This document shows, piece by piece, positions 38,950 to 45,954 of a DNA stretch of 64,000 bases. The position numbers were made by a program, and so were the translations under genes. The stretch is from Acidilobaceae archaeon. Its GTDB lineage: Archaea > Thermoproteota > Thermoprotei_A > Sulfolobales > Acidilobaceae. The stretch covers positions 306,686 through 370,685 of the forward strand of contig JALVZQ010000005.1 of assembly GCA_027037535.1 (NCBI GenBank), read 5' to 3'. Each line of letters opens with the position of its first letter. Positions within the stretch are counted from its first letter, which is position 1. The notes beneath the pieces were generated by a model. That model was not told where the DNA came from. It searched no databases and was given only the letters and a program-made list of their open reading frames with translations.

Positions 38950-39195
38950 TTGGTAGATAGGAGTCCCGACCCGGTGGAGGTCCTGGAGAGGGCTCTAGCC
39001 AAGACGGTTACTGTAAGCAGAAAGTATGGAGACTATGTCAGCGTTACCATCCCCGCCCGGTTCGCCCGGGCTCTGGGGAGCCCGGAGGCTGCTGTGGCCT
39101 CTTTGGCCCGCGGGGCGGAACCGGGGTTGCACCCTCTCTACTCCTCGCGGCACTCCTCCAGGGCTTTTTGGAGCCCTGTGGTCGTGAGCATGTAG
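38950..39195 (+). pseudogene. AbrB-like protein, probably truncated
   Basis: TTG 38950 follows GGAGGGGGAG closely. The 81-aa frame contains an AbrB-type hairpin (TVTVSRKYGDYVSVTIPARFAR then ALGSPEAA), similar to the signature in the 190-aa protein of the same island. After SLARG the sequence stops resembling the family and runs antisense across the end of the convergent winged-helix gene. That change falls at the copy of the GGAACCGGGG motif (39114-39129). I read it as a gene cut by recombination; a short functional version remains possible. Confidence 0.45.
39114..39129 (+). repeat. Copy 1 of the GGAACCGGGG(G)TTG motif
   Basis: GGCGGAACCGGGGTTG, matching with one base missing the inverted copy at 40677-40693 and, in its core, the direct copy at 40766-40781. 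It coincides with the point where the AbrB-like frame loses family character. Confidence 0.6.
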
Positions 39196-39446
39196 GTCTG
39201 TCTTCCGCCGTGCATGGTTAGGTAGCCCCTTCTCACGAGTTCCTGTAGTAGGTCCCTTTTGGCCTTGAGGAGCCTCCTGAGGCTCCTGCCCTCTATGGGG
39301 TGGTTGCGGATGAGCTTCTCCAGAACCTTTAGTAGGTGTTCTTCGCTCACGTTCTTGGCCTTGGAGAAGCCTAGCGTGTCGGCCACGGCGCAGAGGGCCG
39401 CCTGCACGAGGCTTTCGGGCCACTTCACCGTTCCCGTCCCTGCCAT
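39138..39446 (-). CDS. Winged-helix-like small protein of the island
   Basis: A 102-aa protein: helical first half (LVQAALCAVADTLGFSKAKNVS) and a helix-turn-helix/wing pattern in the second (RSLRRLLKAKRDLLQELVRRGYL then TMHGGRQTYMLTTTGLQKAL). This fits a small DNA-binding regulator. A TATA element (CCTTATAGGG, 39465-39474 on this strand) lies 23 nt from the ATG, so the mRNA is probably leaderless. GC-rich codon use differs from the chromosomal genes. It shares its promoter gap with the divergent 39553 gene. Confidence 0.65.
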   Translation of the reverse strand: MAGTGTVKWPESLVQAALCAVADTLGFSKAKNVSEEHLLKVLEKLIRNHPIEGRSLRRLLKAKRDLLQELVRRGYLTMHGGRQTYMLTTTGLQKALEECREE

Positions 39447-39479
39447 TCTAGAGGGTCTCTAGAACCCTATAAGGTTTTC

Positions 39480-39507
39480 CGTAAACCATCCATGGCTAAC
39501 GTAAACC
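39480..39507. promoter_or_regulatory. Operator-like direct repeats in a divergent promoter
   Basis: CGTAAACC occurs twice, at 39480-39487 and 39500-39507, exactly 20 nt apart (about two helical turns). The pair sits between the two divergent TATA elements (39465-39474 on minus, 39506-39515 on plus). This spacing suggests a regulator bound on one face of the DNA, perhaps one of the island's own small DNA-binding proteins. Confidence 0.5.
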
Positions 39508-39515
39508 CTTATAAG
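39506..39515 (+). promoter_or_regulatory. Promoter of the 39553 gene (TATA box)
   Basis: CCCTTATAAG, the same TATA type found at 40694-40704. It lies about 40 nt before the start codon, so the transcript has a very short leader. Confidence 0.55.
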
Positions 39516-39552
39516 CTGCTGCAAACAATGCATTATACGCGGGTTATGGAAG

Positions 39553-40041
39553 ATGAAAGGAGAGGAGCCCGTTGAGGCTCTCCTGATTGGTCACCGCTAC
39601 CTGCTCGCCGTGCTCTCCGCCAGGCCTAGGAAGGTGAGGAGCAAGGGCCGCGAGTACTGGCAGTACAATATACCCCTCCCCGCTGGCCTCGCTAGGAGGC
39701 TTCTCGCCCTGGCGGGAGAGGAGCCAGGAACCCTCCTACCCCTAACCATAATCATGGGGCCTAGCCCCTGGTACCACCTCATAAAGTGGAGCGCCCCCGA
39801 GTCCAACTCCCTCTACCAGCGCATACCCCGGAGGTATAGGAGGGAGATCGAGGCCCTCGGCCTCAGGGGCGGGGACCCAATAGTACTAGTACCCGCCAGG
39901 CCTGAGCAACTAAGGGAGCTGGGCCTGGATCCTGAGAAGCCAATAACCCTCGAGGACCTCGTGGAGAAGATCAAGGAGAGGGTGAGAGAGGAGCCCCGGC
40001 GGGAGCTAAGGGCTAAGCCCGCCGCGTCCCCCAGACCATAG
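39553..40041 (+). CDS. Island protein with a distant AbrB-like signature
   Basis: A 162-aa protein, GC-rich codons. The segment REYWQYNIPLPAGLARRLLALA resembles the hairpin of AbrB-type proteins (Y-x-h-x-IP-x-x-h-A) found twice more in the island, though weakly. The C-terminus is charged and basic and may be disordered. No catalytic motif is visible. An upstream in-frame ATG at 39547 is possible. The end overlaps by 29 nt with the convergent 97-aa gene. Function unknown; a DNA-binding role is inferred. Confidence 0.55.
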   Translation: MKGEEPVEALLIGHRYLLAVLSARPRKVRSKGREYWQYNIPLPAGLARRLLALAGEEPGTLLPLTIIMGPSPWYHLIKWSAPESNSLYQRIPRRYRREIEALGLRGGDPIVLVPARPEQLRELGLDPEKPITLEDLVEKIKERVREEPRRELRAKPAASPRP

Positions 40042-40306
40042 GGTAAGGAATGAGGGCGAGAACCCTCCTCGCCGGGAGCCCCGCGAGCTCTGGGCTGTCG
40101 CCGGGAGAGGCCTCTATGTAGAAGCGAGGCGCCCTATAAGTGGCCTCGAGGTCCTCCCACCTGACACTCCCCTCCTCCACTATCCCATGTAGCCACGCCC
40201 CGCCCCAGAGGCTGGAGAGCCAGCGGGCAAAGGCGTTTATCAGCCTATCCCTCTCACTCTCAGGCATGTCCCAGAAGGGCCCCGCCTCCACCCGCAACCA
40301 GGGCAA
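40013..40306 (-). CDS. Small island protein of unknown function (97 aa)
   Basis: Not recognised. A compact Trp-rich protein (FARWLSSLWGGAWLHGIVEEG) with a Pro-rich C-terminus, no membrane segment and no cysteine. The start is TTG. It shares the GC-rich codon use of the island and overlaps the 39553 gene tail to tail. It has a balanced amino acid make-up and is probably real, but no homologue comes to mind. Confidence 0.45.
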   Translation of the reverse strand: MPWLRVEAGPFWDMPESERDRLINAFARWLSSLWGGAWLHGIVEEGSVRWEDLEATYRAPRFYIEASPGDSPELAGLPARRVLALIPYPMVWGTRRA

Positions 40307-40393
40307 CTAGACCACCCCGACCACCGCACGCCTAAGCTCGGATCCCACATATATGCTTCCATCTCTACACAAAGACCTGTGGTGTGGGCAGCG

Positions 40394-40645
40394 ATGGAGG
40401 AGAGCACCACGGTCAATGCGGTGCGTGTCCTACTGGTCTCTATGGTAGTGATAACTGCCCTAGTGATGATTATTATGGTGTCCTCGCCAGACATGGGATC
40501 GGTGTGGCACTTAATAGAATCAGGTGCAAGGGGCGACTGGAATGGCTTTTACAGCACCTTTATGAAGATACTTGGCGGATTCATAGTTGGTGAACTCGTG
40601 GTGGGGATAGCATTCTCCATAATAGGGCTTGGGCGGAGCGTCTAA
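40394..40645 (+). CDS. Small two-helix membrane protein
   Basis: An 83-aa protein with two hydrophobic helices (VRVLLVSMVVITALVMIIMVS and ILGGFIVGELVVGIAFSIIG) separated by a polar loop with GDWNGFY. Small proteins of this kind are common in archaeal plasmids and viruses, but no family is recognised. ATG 40394 is about 40 nt after a TATA-like CATATATG (40349-40356); an in-frame GTG at 40379 exists. Confidence 0.55.
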   Translation: MEESTTVNAVRVLLVSMVVITALVMIIMVSSPDMGSVWHLIESGARGDWNGFYSTFMKILGGFIVGELVVGIAFSIIGLGRSV

Positions 40646-40676
40646 AGATCTCCCATCTAGGAGCCCGTAGGGGGTA

Positions 40677-40781
40677 CAACCCCCGGTTCCGCCTCCCTTA
40701 TAAGTTTTTCCCAGTACCCTGCTATTGCAACACGTCATTGCCGCATTGTGTTGTGTCCCCGAGGAGTGGAACCGGGGGTTG
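40677..40781. repeat. 105-bp block bounded by inverted copies of the GGAACCGGGGGTTG motif
   Basis: The left end (CAACCCCCGGTTCCGCC, 40677-40693) is the inverse of the right end (core GGAACCGGGGGTTG, 40768-40781). Inside lie a TATA element CTTATAAG (40697-40704) and a smaller inverted repeat CAACAC/GTGTTG (40728-40753). The block forms the promoter region of the 40832 gene. It may be an operator array or a miniature mobile element. Confidence 0.55.
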
Positions 40782-40831
40782 ACAAAGCATGGTAACCTCA
40801 CCCGCAACACTGCATAGAATGGTGCCACGTT

Positions 40832-41119
40832 TTGCCCAGGAGGAGGAAGCTCAGGGAAGTGGAGCTCCAAATATGGCTCCAGAGGCTCCCACAGTGGAAG
40901 AGGAGGGCCCTCCAACTCCTAGCACAGCAGGAAAAGCCGCTGACCACGGGGGATCTCCTAGACAAGCTCCTAGAGGAAGGCCACCAGACAACCCTGGCAG
41001 CACTATACCACTTCCTATCGAGGCTAGCCCGGAAGGGGATAGTGGAGAGCTACAAGGTATTCATGAGCAACAAGAGGGCATGGCTACTCAAAGAACAGTA
41101 CCGGGAGAAGATACGCTAG
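40832..41119 (+). CDS. Winged-helix DNA-binding protein of the island
   Basis: A 95-aa protein with a winged-helix pattern: RRALQLLAQQEKPLTTGDLLDKL, a recognition-helix region HQTTLAALYHFLSRLARKGI, then a wing VESYKVFMSNKRAWLL. The N-terminus is basic. The start is TTG with GGTG upstream. The long overlapping frame on this strand (40789-41748) is Pro-rich and is an artefact of GC-rich DNA. The stop overlaps by 4 nt with the convergent AbrB-like gene. Probably a transcription regulator. Confidence 0.7.
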   Translation: MPRRRKLREVELQIWLQRLPQWKRRALQLLAQQEKPLTTGDLLDKLLEEGHQTTLAALYHFLSRLARKGIVESYKVFMSNKRAWLLKEQYREKIR

Positions 41120-41688
41120 CCCTGCCTGTAGACCCTTACCCTAACCCTTTCAGCCGCTACCTCGACGACGATAGCCTTAGCCCTCGGATCCTTGAGTGCG
41201 AGCTCAACCTCGGACACCTCGCCGGTTATAGCCCAGCCCCTCCCCGAGAGCCACGAGATCAGGCGGATGAGCCTCCCGGGGCTTGTCCCCGGGTAGCCGC
41301 ACGAGAGCCAAGGATACTCGAGCGCCCTGACGCTACCGTCACCGTAGAGTATGAGCGAGCGGGCCTCGTCGGGGCCGCCCCGGCAGTCGACCACCAGGGT
41401 CTCGACCCCCCGGTGGGCTATAATAGAACCGATGAGGAGTTCATCCGGGTCGTCAACCCTCGCGCTCCTGGCCTCCCCCCCAAGATCCTTGACTATGGCT
41501 TCCAGCTCCCCCTCCGAGACCTCGCCCGTCTCCAGCCTCCTAACGGGGATGAGCAGGAGCCCCACGCCCCACTCCTCCCACCAGTACTCCTCCGGGCCGC
41601 CCAGGGCGAGGTGCAAGTGCTTGGGTATAGTGACCAGGTAAGACACGCTCCCCCGCGAGCTTCTCTTCACGCTCACCCTGACACGCAA
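41116..41688 (-). CDS. AbrB-like N-terminal domain protein
   Basis: A 190-aa protein whose first 45 residues look like a SpoVT/AbrB hairpin (VSVKRSSRGSVSYLVTIPKH then LHLALGGPEEY and VGLLLIPVRR). The rest, about 140 residues, is acidic and alpha/beta, and I do not recognise it; it may bind a ligand or partner. The start is TTG after GGGGTGAT. GC-rich codon use. It resembles the truncated frame at 38950 in the motif YxVTIPxxxxxALGxPE. Confidence 0.6.
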   Translation of the reverse strand: MRVRVSVKRSSRGSVSYLVTIPKHLHLALGGPEEYWWEEWGVGLLLIPVRRLETGEVSEGELEAIVKDLGGEARSARVDDPDELLIGSIIAHRGVETLVVDCRGGPDEARSLILYGDGSVRALEYPWLSCGYPGTSPGRLIRLISWLSGRGWAITGEVSEVELALKDPRAKAIVVEVAAERVRVRVYRQG

Positions 41689-42052
41689 CCCCTATCACCC
41701 CGTCACCCCGCACATCTCCACGTACGTTTAAGGAACGTCCTCCCTTAAAAATCTAACGCTCCGCCAGCCCTCTAAACCAAGAAAACACAAACCCATACAC
41801 CCCACCAGAAAAAACATAAAAACCACCGGAGCTACAATCCCTACCACAACCCTCTATCAACACATCTTTCACCCTACATTCCCGTTTAGAATTCTAAACG
41901 AAATCCTTTAAAAAGGTAACGGTTGGTTGCACAATTCTGAGTTTTCCTTGATTATAACAATTTTCATTACATAAAATTATATTTTTGAATATAAAAGGAA
42001 CTAATATAGTCTAGAAGATTGGCTATTGGCTAATAAAAAGAACAACAAAGAG
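41689..42052. other. AT-rich gap between the GC-rich cassette and the last island gene
   Basis: The base composition changes abruptly near 41750 from GC-rich to AT-rich. No gene is seen. It contains the 18-bp palindrome at 41883-41900 and the upstream region of the 41116-41688 gene. Confidence 0.5.
41883..41900. repeat. Perfect 18-bp palindrome
   Basis: CGTTTAGAATTCTAAACG is identical to its reverse complement. It lies in an AT-rich gap between the two minus-strand AbrB-like genes and looks like a dimer-binding operator. Confidence 0.6.
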
Positions 42053-42412
42053 TTAAGCTAGATAGACTAGAAGAGTCTTCTCATCTTTCCATTCAACTAG
42101 CACGGGACCTTCCTGCTCTTTTGCATATTTCTTGGGAACTGTTACCCATGCATCGTTCTTTCTCTTGAGAACTCTCTTCTCTCCTGTACCAAATTTTATT
42201 ACTAGTACCGAGTCTGAGAGGGGTACTATTGAATAAGAATCCGGGTAGTCTTGGGGTTTGCCTAGATAGAGCTTGTATGTTCCGTTATTCCACTTCTTTA
42301 TTTTCTTTATGGTTATCCTCCCCTCTCTAACGCCCCGGGCTAGCTCTATAATGCTCATCTTTCTCTCCTGTTCTTTTACAGGGATATGGACAGATTTTTG
42401 TGTAGCGGCCAC
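42053..42412 (-). CDS. Small island protein with AbrB-like features, next to tRNA-Gly
   Basis: A 119-aa protein with a beta-rich C-terminal half (DAWVTVPKKYAKEQEGPVLVEW then KDEKTLLVYL) that resembles an AbrB-type domain, and a repeat-like earlier part (ITIKKIKKWNNGTYKLYLG). The start is GTG with GGAGGGG 6 nt upstream. Unlike the genes at 39-41.7 kb, its base composition is close to that of the chromosome. It begins 36 nt from the 3' end of tRNA-Gly, inside the island border. Confidence 0.55.
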   Translation of the reverse strand: MAATQKSVHIPVKEQERKMSIIELARGVREGRITIKKIKKWNNGTYKLYLGKPQDYPDSYSIVPLSDSVLVIKFGTGEKRVLKRKNDAWVTVPKKYAKEQEGPVLVEWKDEKTLLVYLA

Positions 42413-42447
42413 TTTGGCCCCTCCTCTGGTATTACTTTTGGGTTGTG

Positions 42448-42526
42448 TGGTGCGGCCGCCGGGATTTGAACCCGGGATCGCCGGCTTGGGAGGCCGGCGT
42501 CCTAGTCCAGGCTAGACGACGGCCGC
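42448..42526 (-). tRNA. tRNA-Gly (CCC anticodon)
   Basis: Minus-strand tRNA: acceptor GCGGCCG pairs with CGGCCGC, the anticodon stem CCGGC/GCCGG closes the loop CTCCCAA giving anticodon CCC, the T arm has GGTTCAAATCC, the discriminator is A and CCA is encoded (42448-42450). No intron. It is the intact right border of the island; a decayed copy of its 3' half is at 38804-38851. Confidence 0.95.
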
Positions 42527-42640
42527 TTCACTCCTCATTCTAAAGTTTCAGTTAGCTCATGAATTAATTTGTTTCTCAACCGTATATGTCTTAGTTTTAA
42601 TAAATGCATCTGGTTAAAGTCTGTTCTGGCTGATGGCGCC

Positions 42641-43717
42641 ATGTTTGACGATGTTAGAAAAATGGTGAAAGAGGTTTCAAGGATTGGAGTAGCTTTCGGG
42701 TTCGTCTATTTAGTCCTAGGGTTAATATTGCTAGCCGCCGGCTATCCGCATAGACATGCATATGTGCTTGGTCTAGGATCTCTACTACTTTTGCCTCACA
42801 GTGTTGCGTTGGCATATATTGGCTCTGCTGTTCATAACAAGCAGGATCCTTTTCTTTCAGTAACCTTGCTCGCATCTGTTCCTCTCATCGTATTACCAAT
42901 GCTCGGTATAATGCTGGAATACAAGATCTTCCCGGCTTGGTTTGGAGCCGTATCCCTGCTATCATCATTTTCCTCTATTAGAATAGCCTCTAAGAGGAAG
43001 TCCAGTCTAAAGCTAAGCTTGGTCATGGTAGCGTTAACGTACATAGCGGCGTTCTTCGCGATACTCTATGGGTTCCTTGAAGGATTTCCTCCTAAATTCT
43101 CCGAGCTCATACTAGGATTAATTCTAGCATATCCCGTACCATTAATCTTCAGCGTCACAGTACATGCGCTTCCTTCCACGTTTAAAGACGAGCCCCTAGT
43201 CCCCGCTTCAATACTCGCCCTAATATTTAGCGGGGCATCATCGTTACTAGTACTAGGCCAAGAATACGTGATTGGATTATCGCTAGCACTTGTTTCTTTA
43301 TTAATATATCCTATAGCGGCTAGATTCTATAGGCTTCCTTTATACTCCCGTCGTATCCCGATAAAAGACAAAGATCACCCGGCTTATCAAGGAGCCAAAT
43401 ACTTCATAACAGGACACTACTACGTGATACTCGTGATAGCAATTATAACCGCATATACTATACTATACTTCAACAATAGTGGATGCACGCTTCTCTGCCT
43501 AGTACATGCTTATTCCATGGGCTTCATCGCACTCCACTTTATGATACACGGGCCAATGATGCTACCAGTTATCCTAAGAGTAAAACATAGGAAGAAGTTT
43601 ACACAAACACCATACCTACTCATACTGTTCTCACTACTACTGTGGCCAAGTCTAGGGATAGGATCCTATATACTATTCCTTTTTTCTCTTATAGTAGGGT
43701 TTAGAATAGTAAAATAA
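42641..43717 (+). CDS. Polytopic membrane protein (about 11-12 helices), unknown function
   Basis: A 358-aa protein made almost entirely of hydrophobic helices (FGFVYLVLGLILLAAGY, LIFSGASSLLVLG, YYVILVIAIITAYTILYF). It has several His residues, including HAYSMGFIALHFMIHGPMM near the end, which recalls NnrS-like or other heme/copper-binding membrane proteins, but I cannot confirm a family. ATG 42641 is preferred over TTG 42569 because a TATA-like element (TTTTAATAAA, about 42594) lies between them. It is near heme O synthase, so a heme or metal link is conceivable. Confidence 0.6.
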   Translation: MFDDVRKMVKEVSRIGVAFGFVYLVLGLILLAAGYPHRHAYVLGLGSLLLLPHSVALAYIGSAVHNKQDPFLSVTLLASVPLIVLPMLGIMLEYKIFPAWFGAVSLLSSFSSIRIASKRKSSLKLSLVMVALTYIAAFFAILYGFLEGFPPKFSELILGLILAYPVPLIFSVTVHALPSTFKDEPLVPASILALIFSGASSLLVLGQEYVIGLSLALVSLLIYPIAARFYRLPLYSRRIPIKDKDHPAYQGAKYFITGHYYVILVIAIITAYTILYFNNSGCTLLCLVHAYSMGFIALHFMIHGPMMLPVILRVKHRKKFTQTPYLLILFSLLLWPSLGIGSYILFLFSLIVGFRIVK

Positions 43718-43740
43718 AGCCAGATTAAGAATAGTTAGAC

Positions 43741-44070
43741 GGAGAGCCGCGGCTGGCGGCTACGGCCGCATAAGGCTGAGGAAACTCCGCCCTCCCCACG
43801 GGATCCGGGCCCCGCAAGGGGCACAGGTGAAACCTGTGGCAACGGCACAGAAACGACACGGCTCCACGAAGATGACTATGATGCTGCGAGGCCCTCCTGG
43901 CAACAGGAGGGCAGATAACCAGCGGAGGATTCGTGGAGATGCGTTGAAACGGCCGGCCCCGGAGGAGCAAGGATCCCGGGGCGATGAGTCCCCGCGCGAT
44001 GCCTCGGGATAGTGTCCGCTGAGTCGGATGCCGCCGTAGTACAGAAGGCGGGTTATAGCCGCGGCTCTCC
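43741..44070 (+). ncRNA. rnpB: RNase P RNA
   Basis: Catalytic RNA that trims tRNA 5' ends. The P1 helix is perfect: GGAGAGCCGCGGCT (43741-43754) pairs with AGCCGCGGCTCTCC (44057-44070). The conserved core elements GAGGAAACTCCGCC near the 5' end and ACAGAAGGCGGGTTATAG near the 3' end are present. A kink-turn-like GGGGCGATGAGTCCCC segment for L7Ae lies near 43978. About 330 nt, normal for archaeal type A. A possible TATA (AAAATAAAG, 43711-43719) overlaps the end of the upstream gene. Confidence 0.95.
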
Positions 44071-44157
44071 TTATTATTTACATATTATTAGATATAACGA
44101 TTCGGAGCCCTTGAATACGTGGTAAAACAGTACCATCTCTCGGGGGACACTATAGAA

Positions 44158-45273
44158 ATGAGAGAACTACTGATAGCCGACGCATACGGAAGACGACTAG
44201 ATAATATTAGAATAGCTGTAACGGCCGAATGCAACTATAGATGCATATTCTGCCATATAGAAGGAGAGCCGCTAGATGGGCCAGCAAGACCCGGCACACT
44301 AAGCCCGTTGTTAAGGCCTGAACACTATGAGATAATTGCAGAGGCATCAAAGCTCCTAGGAATTAAAAAGATTAAACTAACAGGCGGTGAACCCCTACTT
44401 AGAGCAGACATCGTCGAAATCGTGGACTCGCTAGCCGCACACTCTAGTGCAGAAATAAGTATGACTACCAACGGCTATTTTCTTTCACGATACGCAGAAA
44501 AACTCGGAGAAGCCGGTCTCGAAAGAGTCAATATTTCTATACATAGTCTCAAGCCGGAGAAATACAGGTTCATCACTGGGGTTCCAGGCCTAAACAAGGT
44601 CCTTAAGGGGCTACAATCCGCGTACGAGGCGGGATTCGGCATAAAGATAAACAGCGTGATTCTAAACAGTGTAAACAGCGATGAGATCTTCGATCTTGCC
44701 AAACTCGCATCAAAATATGGCGCCGTTCTGCAACTAATCGAACTACACCCGGTGGGTCTTGGCGCCAGATTCTTCAACAAATACTACTATCCCCTGTCAA
44801 AGATAGAAAACGAGCTCCTCAAAAAAGGAGCAAAAAAGACCATACGAGATTTACACAATAGACCTGTCTACATTCTACCCGATGGACAAATAATAGAAAT
44901 AGTCCGTCCATACGGAAACCCATTATTCTGCTCTGGATGTACAAGGATTAGAATTGGCCCGTTCGGAGATCTTTCACCATGCCTAAATTATAAAGGGCCG
45001 AGACCCTCAATAGCAGAAATATTAAAGAATCCCCACTACTCACGAGAAGAAAAAATTCTTAAAGTAGCATCAGAAATAATAGACCTTGTCGCAATAAGAA
45101 GACCCTACTTTATGTGTTCGAGAACTAGTCCACCTAACTATATGACCTCGATGAACTCGAACCATAAGAGTCTCAGGATACCTCATCCAAAGAAGAAGAA
45201 GTTTGAGGAGGCCAAGAAGGCACTAAGACTCCTGCTAGAAGAAAGAGGTAGCTTAGAGCCCAGAGCCCAATAG
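44158..45273 (+). CDS. moaA: GTP 3',8-cyclase MoaA (molybdopterin cofactor synthesis)
   Basis: Radical SAM enzyme catalysing the first step of molybdenum/tungsten cofactor synthesis from GTP. The N-terminal 4Fe-4S motif is CNYRCIFC (Cys25, 29, 32), followed by LTGGEPLLR and ISIHSL. The second cluster cysteines are in FCSGCTRIRIGPFGDLSPC. The C-terminus has an unusual extra Lys/Glu-rich helix (PKKKKFEEAKKALRLL). ATG 44158 fits the family start; GTG 44119 is possible. It overlaps the convergent membrane protein gene by about 100 nt. No other moa gene is in the window. Confidence 0.92.
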   Translation: MRELLIADAYGRRLDNIRIAVTAECNYRCIFCHIEGEPLDGPARPGTLSPLLRPEHYEIIAEASKLLGIKKIKLTGGEPLLRADIVEIVDSLAAHSSAEISMTTNGYFLSRYAEKLGEAGLERVNISIHSLKPEKYRFITGVPGLNKVLKGLQSAYEAGFGIKINSVILNSVNSDEIFDLAKLASKYGAVLQLIELHPVGLGARFFNKYYYPLSKIENELLKKGAKKTIRDLHNRPVYILPDGQIIEIVRPYGNPLFCSGCTRIRIGPFGDLSPCLNYKGPRPSIAEILKNPHYSREEKILKVASEIIDLVAIRRPYFMCSRTSPPNYMTSMNSNHKSLRIPHPKKKKFEEAKKALRLLLEERGSLEPRAQ

Positions 45274-45949
45274 AAGGCAATAGATCCCCAAGCGCTTCTC
45301 GAACTACAATAGAAATAACTGCAAACACGCCTATCACCGATCCTATGAATACAAGCCCTGAATCTATCCTAAAGGGACAGCCTACTTTCCTTGTAGTTCC
45401 ACTCACAGAAATAACAGTCATAAACGCTATAGTTGATGCTGCAAGACCAGGGTTATCTCCAAGTAACAATACAAGCGGGGACGCCGCTACTATAACTAGT
45501 GGGTGAAGATTACTTGTTATCAATGACGCTATCAAACCAGCTAACATAATATAGAGCATCGAAGAAACTAGAATCGCTTCACTGTTCCATCCAAGGCCCA
45601 CGAGTAGCGGGACCATGGAGGCTCCAAAAACACTTATTGCGGCCGCAGAGCCAGATACAATTAGCGAATATGCCGTTGCCAAATACACAATTGATACAGC
45701 ATAAACAGCATATTCTGGCAAGAATATGGAAATCGCCCACGAAAAGGCTACTAGGAATGTTATGATTATCCTTCCATATAGACCACGCACTAATGCTAGT
45801 CCAATAGACAATGCAACTATGGAAGTAGCCGCTGGAGCAAACGGAATTAAGGCGTCATAGATAATAGCCGTTAACACGACTATTCCTGTCCCTGCTAGAA
45901 GTACACATGTCGGGTCGAGCTTACTACATCCACCACTAAGATTGCTCAT
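45173..45949 (-). CDS. Polytopic membrane protein next to heme O synthase
   Basis: A 258-aa protein with about eight hydrophobic helices (LAGTGIVVLTAIIYDAL, SIVALSIGLALVRGLYG, IYLV/ATAYSLIV-like segments). Family not recognised. The start ATG 45949 has GGTGAGATC upstream, which overlaps the end of ctaB, so the two are cotranscribed and probably coupled. The position suggests a role with heme or respiratory-chain assembly, but no heme-binding histidine pattern is clear. Confidence 0.6.
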   Translation of the reverse strand: MSNLSGGCSKLDPTCVLLAGTGIVVLTAIIYDALIPFAPAATSIVALSIGLALVRGLYGRIIITFLVAFSWAISIFLPEYAVYAVSIVYLATAYSLIVSGSAAAISVFGASMVPLLVGLGWNSEAILVSSMLYIMLAGLIASLITSNLHPLVIVAASPLVLLLGDNPGLAASTIAFMTVISVSGTTRKVGCPFRIDSGLVFIGSVIGVFAVISIVVREALGDLLPSIGLWALSYLFLLAGVLVPSWPPQTSSSLDEVS

Positions 45950-45954
45950 AGATC

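Larger units (their letters stand above)
38804..42526. mobile_element. Probable remnant of an element integrated in the tRNA-Gly(CCC) gene
   Basis: The borders are the intact tRNA-Gly at the right and the decayed direct repeat of its 3' half at the left, the arrangement left by archaeal integrases that recombine in tRNA 3' ends. Between them the DNA from about 38.9 to 41.75 kb is much richer in GC than the chromosome on either side and encodes only small proteins, mostly AbrB-like or winged-helix regulators. I found no integrase, replication protein or viral structural gene, so the element is probably immobile and reduced. Confidence 0.65.

Noticed and set aside
38995-39423. A 142-codon Arg/Gly/Pro-rich frame on the minus strand
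   Set aside because: Overlaps the better winged-helix gene in another frame and has the composition of a GC-driven artefact.
40789-41748. A 319-codon open frame on the plus strand across the island
   Set aside because: Very Pro/Gly/Arg-rich, reads through a real winged-helix gene in another frame and an AbrB-like gene on the opposite strand; typical chance frame in GC-rich DNA.
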